Positions 5,913-7,362 of a DNA stretch of 7,362 nt are shown here, piece by piece (within the stretch, counting starts at the first letter, position 1; the number at the start of each line of letters is the position of its first letter). The position numbers and the translations under genes are program-made. This stretch comes from JBBDYQ01 sp035553855 (GTDB taxonomy: Bacteria; Actinomycetota; Thermoleophilia; Solirubrobacterales; Thermoleophilaceae), in contig DATMJO010000021.1 in the NCBI GenBank assembly GCA_035553855.1, positions 1 to 7,362 on the forward strand, in the 5' to 3' direction. The notes below the pieces were generated by a model. It made no database searches. It had not been told where the DNA came from and worked only from the letters and a program-made list of their open reading frames with translations.

Positions 5913-6179
5913 GTGAGCGAGTTCGAGCAGCCGGAGCGCGCGCGCCGGGAGCCCACCGTCGACGACGTGCGGACGCTCATGGGCGCCTCGACGCCCCACT
6001 TCGCGCTCCACATCCGCAACCGGATCCGCAACCTGATCGACGGGCTCGAGGAGGGCCACCCGGCCCGCCTGGAGGGGGAGCGCGAGATCGCGCGCCTCGA
6101 CCGGATCGCGGTCGAGGGCGAGCATCGCGGCGGCTCGGTCGAGGGCGAGCGCGAGCTGCCCAGCATCCGGCGGGCATGA
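5913..6179 (+). CDS. Conserved-looking small protein of unknown function (88 residues)
   Basis: I do not recognise a named family. The protein begins VSEFEQPERARREPTVDD and has a central stretch that looks like a folded helical domain: VRTLMGASTPHFALHIRN (19-36), then RIRNLIDGLEEGHPARLEGE, then REIARLDRIA. The tail is low in complexity and acidic, with three (L/V)EGE units at 53-56, 68-71 and 77-80; the last two come from a 12-nt direct repeat, GTCGAGGGCGAG at 6111 and 6138. There is no signal peptide or membrane segment, so it should be cytoplasmic. It is translated from a GTG placed 7 nt after TAGATT. Its TGA overlaps the ATG of the methyltransferase (ATGA), so the two are almost certainly co-translated, and it may assist or regulate that enzyme. 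The alternative, a long reading frame continuing upstream to 4617, is a shadow of the lipoprotein gene. Confidence 0.72.
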   Translation: MSEFEQPERARREPTVDDVRTLMGASTPHFALHIRNRIRNLIDGLEEGHPARLEGEREIARLDRIAVEGEHRGGSVEGERELPSIRRA

Positions 6180-6967
6180 GCGCCCACCCGCTCGAGGTGA
6201 CCTCCGAGCTCGAGCGCGCCCTCCCCCTGATCGACCCGGTCGCCCGCGCGACCCTGATGCGCGCCCGCGACGGCTACCTCGACCTGCTCCCCGACGAGGG
6301 CATCGAGTCCACGGGCCGCACCCAGGACCTGATGCTCTCGCGTGTCGTGCCCGCGATCTACGAGCGCTGGTGGCGGCCGGCGCTCGGCCGCATGGCGAAG
6401 GGCGTCCTCGGGCCCGGGATGCGCGACGAGCACCGCATCGCACGGCTCCTGCTCGGCCTCTCGCCCGGTGACGGGGTGCTCGACGTGGCGTGCGGCACCG
6501 GCAACTTCACCCGGGAGTTCGCGCGGTCGGTCGGTCCCGGCGGCCTCGTCGTCGGGATCGACGTCTCGCGGACGATGCTCGCGCGGGCCGTGGCCGACAC
6601 GCGCAGCGCCGGGCTCGGCAACGCCGCCTACGTGCGCGGTGACGCGCAGGAGCTTCCCTTCCGCGATGCCTCCTTCGACGCGGTCTGCTGCTTCGCGGCG
6701 CTCCACCTGTTCGCCGATCCGATGCGGGCGCTCGATCGCATGGCCGCCGTCCTCACGCCCGGAGGCCGGATCGCCCTGTTCACCTCGATCCGGGCCCGGT
6801 CCGCTCCGATCCGGACGCTCGACGGCGCGCTGTCGGCACAGAGCGGAATGCGGATGTTCGAGCGCGGCGAGGTGCTCGACGCCCTCGAGGAGCGTGGGTT
6901 CTCGGGCCTCGAGCAGCGCACGGCGGGCTTCACCCAGTTCGTGGGTGGACGGCTGACCGGCCGTTGA
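6176..6967 (+). CDS. Class I SAM-dependent methyltransferase (Methyltransf_11-like)
   Basis: A 263-residue protein with a helical N-terminal extension (1-95) that includes YERWWRPALGRMAKG (62-76), followed by a Rossmann-like SAM domain. Motif I is VLDVACGTGNF (101-111), which binds the methionine part of SAM; Asp129 in VGIDVS (127-131) would hold the ribose hydroxyls; GDAQELPF (155-162) and SFDAVCCFAALHLFADP (166-182) are motifs II/III near the adenine; AVLTPGGRIAL (191-201) is the following strand. This arrangement is that of small-molecule or lipid methyltransferases of the UbiE/Methyltransf_11 type. The N-terminal part resembles actinobacterial proteins of this group in which the substrate is unknown. 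Its ATG overlaps the stop of the 88-residue gene, and a new -10-like box lies just after its own stop. It is probably cytoplasmic. Confidence 0.88.
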   Translation: MSAHPLEVTSELERALPLIDPVARATLMRARDGYLDLLPDEGIESTGRTQDLMLSRVVPAIYERWWRPALGRMAKGVLGPGMRDEHRIARLLLGLSPGDGVLDVACGTGNFTREFARSVGPGGLVVGIDVSRTMLARAVADTRSAGLGNAAYVRGDAQELPFRDASFDAVCCFAALHLFADPMRALDRMAAVLTPGGRIALFTSIRARSAPIRTLDGALSAQSGMRMFERGEVLDALEERGFSGLEQRTAGFTQFVGGRLTGR

Positions 6968-6969
6968 GC

Positions 6970-6975
6970 TACTCT
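6970..6975 (+). promoter_or_regulatory. -10-like box TACTCT before the FHA gene
   Basis: TACTCT begins 3 nt after the methyltransferase stop and ends 10 nt before the ATG at 6986, with no Shine-Dalgarno. This suggests the FHA gene has its own, leaderless or nearly leaderless promoter. No -35 is recognisable. Confidence 0.4.
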
Positions 6976-6985
6976 GCCGCGCTCG

Positions 6986-7362
6986 ATGGCCGGTGAAAGC
7001 TTCAGAGTCGTCTCCGGAAACGCCGCCGGGACGCAGATCCAGCTCGAAGGCGAGTTCCAGATCGGGCGCGCCGCTCCCGCCGAGGGGCGCCTCGGCGACG
7101 ACCCCGAGCTCTCGCGCGCCCACGCCAAGGTCTACCGCGACCCGCAGGGCCGCATGGTCATCGAGGATCTGGGCTCCACGAACGGCACGGCCGTCAACGG
7201 CCAGCGCATCTCGGGCCCCACCGTCCTCAACCCGGGCGACACCGTCCAGGTGGGCAAGACCACGATGACGCTCCAGGGCGAGGGCGGCGCCCCGGGCGCC
7301 ACCCTCGCCCTGGAGCGTCATCGTGGTCTTGCCCACCTGGACGGTGTCGCCCGGGTTGAGGA
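6986..7362 (+). CDS. FHA-domain protein, truncated at the window end
   Basis: An open frame of 125 codons with no stop before the edge. Residues 5-97 form a complete forkhead-associated domain, a phosphothreonine-peptide binding module: GR (27-28), LSRAHAKV (42-49), DLGSTNGTAVNGQRI (61-75) and LNPGDTVQVGKTTMTL (81-96). Arg28, Ser43, Arg44, Asn66 and Asn71 are at the positions that contact the phosphothreonine peptide in the family. Such proteins usually read signals from Ser/Thr kinases and bind their targets in the cytoplasm. The sequence after about residue 102 is unreliable: from base 7293 the DNA is the reverse complement of the preceding 69 bases, so residues 103-125 are encoded by a copy of the antisense strand. 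The true C-terminus is therefore unknown. It starts at ATG 6986 after TACTCT. Confidence 0.85.
   Translation, partial: MAGESFRVVSGNAAGTQIQLEGEFQIGRAAPAEGRLGDDPELSRAHAKVYRDPQGRMVIEDLGSTNGTAVNGQRISGPTVLNPGDTVQVGKTTMTLQGEGGAPGATLALERHRGLAHLDGVARVE
7224..7362. repeat. 139-bp near-perfect inverted repeat ending at the window edge
   Basis: Bases 7224-7292 and 7294-7362 are reverse complements around the single central base 7293, with one mismatch among 69 pairs (C7285 opposite A7301). The left arm is FHA coding sequence; the right arm is its antisense copy and stops exactly at the edge. There is effectively no loop. Fold-back assembly or amplification chimera is the likeliest origin; a real hairpin-type DNA end or a palindromic rearrangement is the alternative. 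Confidence 0.95.

Noticed and set aside
6111..6149. 12-nt direct repeat GTCGAGGGCGAG as a possible mobile-element or regulatory repeat
   Set aside because: It is only two copies, in frame, encoding VEGE in a low-complexity acidic tail. This fits codon-level repetition in a GC-rich gene.
5855..7336. Long open frame of 493 codons on the minus strand
   Set aside because: It is antisense to the 88-residue, methyltransferase and FHA genes, all of which have clear family motifs or a coherent layout. Its ATG exists only because the terminal inverted repeat copies FHA sequence onto the other strand. The protein is an Arg/Gly/Ala-rich composition artefact.
1..7362. Defence, CRISPR, prophage or insertion-sequence system
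   Set aside because: I found no array of spaced repeats, transposase, integrase, nuclease, toxin-antitoxin pair, reverse transcriptase or tRNA-like fold. The one large inverted repeat is explained by fold-back of FHA sequence.

Overview
The window is 7.4 kb of very GC-rich, densely packed bacterial DNA. The base composition, GTG starts, short intergenic gaps and apparently leaderless promoters suggest an actinobacterial-type genome. The look of the PspA-like protein and of several neighbours makes me think of the Thermoleophilia/Solirubrobacterales, but that placement is inference from memory of the families. I see no tRNA, rRNA, CRISPR array, insertion sequence or integrase.

Layout from left to right. 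(1) The 5' part of a PspA/IM30 coiled-coil membrane-stress gene lies on the minus strand and runs off the left edge. It is divergent from a hotdog-fold acyl-CoA thioesterase on the plus strand; the two share a short intergenic region with a symmetric -10-like element. (2) The thioesterase converges on a minus-strand group of three closely spaced genes, in transcription order: an EamA/DMT-type membrane transporter, a CtaG-type cytochrome oxidase assembly membrane protein, and a small NTF2-like lipoprotein. The last two overlap by one base. (3) Next comes a minus-strand acyl-CoA dehydrogenase with its own Shine-Dalgarno sequence. A perfect 13+13 nt inverted repeat in its leader is probably a repressor operator. 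(4) The right third is on the plus strand: a lipoprotein with degenerate cell-wall-binding (CWB2-like) repeats, an 88-residue protein of unknown function, a class I SAM-dependent methyltransferase overlapping it (ATGA), and an FHA-domain gene cut by the right edge.

The gene content is mostly housekeeping or envelope functions: membrane stress, acyl-CoA metabolism, oxidase assembly, surface lipoproteins, a methyltransferase and a phosphothreonine-binding module. I do not see a convincing new multi-gene system. The sequence signals most worth a second look are three. The last 139 bases form an almost perfect inverted repeat that folds the FHA gene back on itself exactly up to the window end, most likely an assembly or amplification artefact. 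The operator palindrome sits before the acyl-CoA dehydrogenase. And TAnnnT boxes recur 7-10 nt before start codons that lack a ribosome-binding site, which implies leaderless transcription.
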